From DASXIF01 sp036498145 (GTDB lineage Bacteria > Actinomycetota > Actinomycetes > Mycobacteriales > Jatrophihabitantaceae), in NCBI GenBank assembly GCA_963708625.1, contig CAVPSV010000004.1, positions 248,001 through 312,000 on the forward strand: 64,000 bases of DNA, written 5' to 3'. The notes beneath the pieces were generated by a model that worked only from the letters and a program-made list of their open reading frames with translations, made no database searches and was not told the DNA's origin. Position 1 is the stretch's first letter, and every line of letters starts with the position of its first letter. Below, piece by piece: positions 62,800 to 64,000 of this stretch. The translations under genes were made by a program, and so were the position numbers.

Positions 62800-63990
62800 C
62801 TACTGCGCGGCGCGGGCAATGCGTGCGCCCAAGTCGTCCAGCTCATCCAGGATGAGCGAGGCGCCCCAGACCTGGTTACGTCGACGATCGGTCAGAGACC
62901 GGAGCACACCCGCTTGAGCGAGCCGCTCGATCCCCGTATACACACTGCTCACCGGTGCGCCGATCAGTTCCACCGCGTCGTCGGCCGAGAGCACCGGATG
63001 CGCCGGCAGCACGTCGAGCAGCTTCGCGGCGGCACTATCGATCCGAACCGGCCCCAACATCTGAGCCCATTCGTCCGGAATCGCGGCGAGCCGTTGCGCG
63101 CTGGTTGCCGACTCCGCCGCGGCTATCCGGGACGCAACCGCGAACGAGTCGATGATCGGCCGAACGTCCCCCTCGCGGTACGCCGTCAGCTGATCGAAAT
63201 ATCGGTCGCGGTGCGCCACCAGCGCGGAGGCGAGCGGCACGACGACACGGTTAGTCGCTCGTCGACGTCGCAGCGTCGCGTTGATCAGTGCTCGCCCGAT
63301 GCGCCCGTTCCCATCGGTGAACGGGTGTATTGATTCGAACTGGGCGTGCGCGACTGCTGCCTGCGCGAGGACCGGCATGTCGTCGCGATTGGCGAATTCG
63401 ATGACGTCGGCCATGTACTCAGCAACCGTCGCGGCGGGCGGCGGAACGTAGAGGGCGTTGCGCGGTGAGTAATCGCTACCACCGATCCAGTTCTGCACAT
63501 CGCGAAGCTGCCCCGCGTACCTGCTCTCGCCTGGGTCATCCGCCATCAGCGCCTGATGGGCCCGAAGCAACCCCGCCAACTCGACCTGCCCGCTGGCCGT
63601 CGTGTCGCTGATGAGCAGCTCCAGTGCGCGGGTTGCTGCGACCACGGAGGCGGCGGCCGAGCTCGCCTTGTTGCCGTGCAGGGCGCGCGCGTAATCGTCC
63701 AGGCTCGCCTCGACGAATTCGATCTTGGACGATGCCACGGACTCGGTCCGCAGCAGCAGGACGCCGAGGGCCTCCAACTGGTCGCCGTGGGTGTGGTCGA
63801 GCGCGACGATCTCGGCCACGGCCGACTCCATCTGCGCAGCCAGGTCGCTCTCGAGCGGGACGGGCAGGGTGGAGATCTTCGGCGGGAGCGCGACGCGGAT
63901 TTCGGCCAGCGTGCGGTCATCGCGATTGCCGCCTCGCTGTGCCTGCCGCCACGGCCGCACCTCGTACCGGTGCTTCGGCCAGCCCGCCAT
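62800..63990 (-). CDS. Fic-family protein (AMPylation type)
   Basis: A 396-residue Fic protein that would transfer AMP to a protein hydroxyl. The core motif HPFTDGNGRIGR occupies residues 222-233 with the catalytic His at 222. An N-terminal inhibitory-helix-like sequence SSKIE (87-91) resembles the [ST]xxxE[GN] motif, here with Phe after Glu. The N-terminal domain and the C-terminal winged-helix segment (LDVLPAHPVLSADDAVELIGAPVSSVYTGIERLAQAGVLRSLTDRRRNQVW) match the common actinobacterial Fic layout. The gene is complete within the window; ATG 63990. Confidence 0.93.
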   Translation of the reverse strand: MAGWPKHRYEVRPWRQAQRGGNRDDRTLAEIRVALPPKISTLPVPLESDLAAQMESAVAEIVALDHTHGDQLEALGVLLLRTESVASSKIEFVEASLDDYARALHGNKASSAAASVVAATRALELLISDTTASGQVELAGLLRAHQALMADDPGESRYAGQLRDVQNWIGGSDYSPRNALYVPPPAATVAEYMADVIEFANRDDMPVLAQAAVAHAQFESIHPFTDGNGRIGRALINATLRRRRATNRVVVPLASALVAHRDRYFDQLTAYREGDVRPIIDSFAVASRIAAAESATSAQRLAAIPDEWAQMLGPVRIDSAAAKLLDVLPAHPVLSADDAVELIGAPVSSVYTGIERLAQAGVLRSLTDRRRNQVWGASLILDELDDLGARIARAAQ

Positions 63991-64000
63991 GTCACCTCCG

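Overview
The window is about 70% GC, with strongly GC-biased third codon positions, frequent GTG starts and many 4-base ATGA/GTGA gene overlaps. The protein families (DUF2510, PadR-membrane protein pairs, LuxR-type LAL regulators, LAXTG-type surface proteins, RecQ with a phosphoribosyltransferase-like tail) point to an actinomycete. The block at 7.3-12.2 kb has the same gene content and order as Mycobacterium tuberculosis Rv2249c-Rv2252 (glpD, TetR, AGPS-like flavoprotein, diacylglycerol kinase), which supports Actinomycetota. I do not assign a genus. No rRNA, tRNA, CRISPR array or insertion sequence was seen.

Layout. 0.1-7.3 kb: a LAL/LuxR regulator, a downstream operon for a secreted glycine-rich protein and a membrane protein, then a surface protein next to a class E/F-like sortase. 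7.3-12.2 kb: the glycerolipid block, with the kinase split by a one-base frameshift. 12.3-21.5 kb: housekeeping-like genes (GNAT, SnoaL-like, a Doc-type toxin-antitoxin pair, RecQ, a DHFR-like reductase, a PadR/membrane pair, an ABC exporter, an anchored propeller-like protein). 21.5-44.4 kb: an accessory region with small lysine-rich helical proteins of a family I do not recognise, a giant secreted repeat protein of about 1,790 residues, an MBG-repeat adhesin, a lipoprotein, a membrane-anchored phospholipase D-like protein, two GMC oxidoreductases, a NERD protein, toxin-antitoxin genes and remnants of rearranged genes. 44.5-52.5 kb: a PAS-LuxR regulator and a surface-protein cluster (DUF3494 ice-binding-like protein with a LANTG sorting signal, SipW-type signal proteins, Ig-like protein, bulb-lectin). 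52.7-59 kb: acetate kinase, phosphoketolase and an Mg-type P-ATPase in one operon. 59-64 kb: STAS protein, ABC exporter, LPG-synthase-type membrane protein and a Fic protein.

How the genes work together. The sortase at 6.6 kb could anchor the LANTG protein at 46.4 kb, although they are far apart. The phosphoketolase and acetate kinase form a complete route from xylulose-5-phosphate or fructose-6-phosphate through acetyl-phosphate to acetate and ATP. The glycerolipid genes fit phospholipid or ether-lipid metabolism. The most unusual parts are the helical-protein family (three members clearly related by a WQ...[SG][IV]G[DE]A[IL] N-terminal signature), the giant repeat protein, and an AT-rich array of eight 11-bp units (four 22-bp repeats) in the divergent promoter region between one helical gene and the giant gene.

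Caveat on quality. At least four otherwise intact genes are broken by one-base indels (11.37, 26.16, 29.19/29.23/29.39 and 57.32 kb). Most lie in G/C runs and each is repaired by adding or removing one base, so unresolved sequencing error is as likely as real gene decay.
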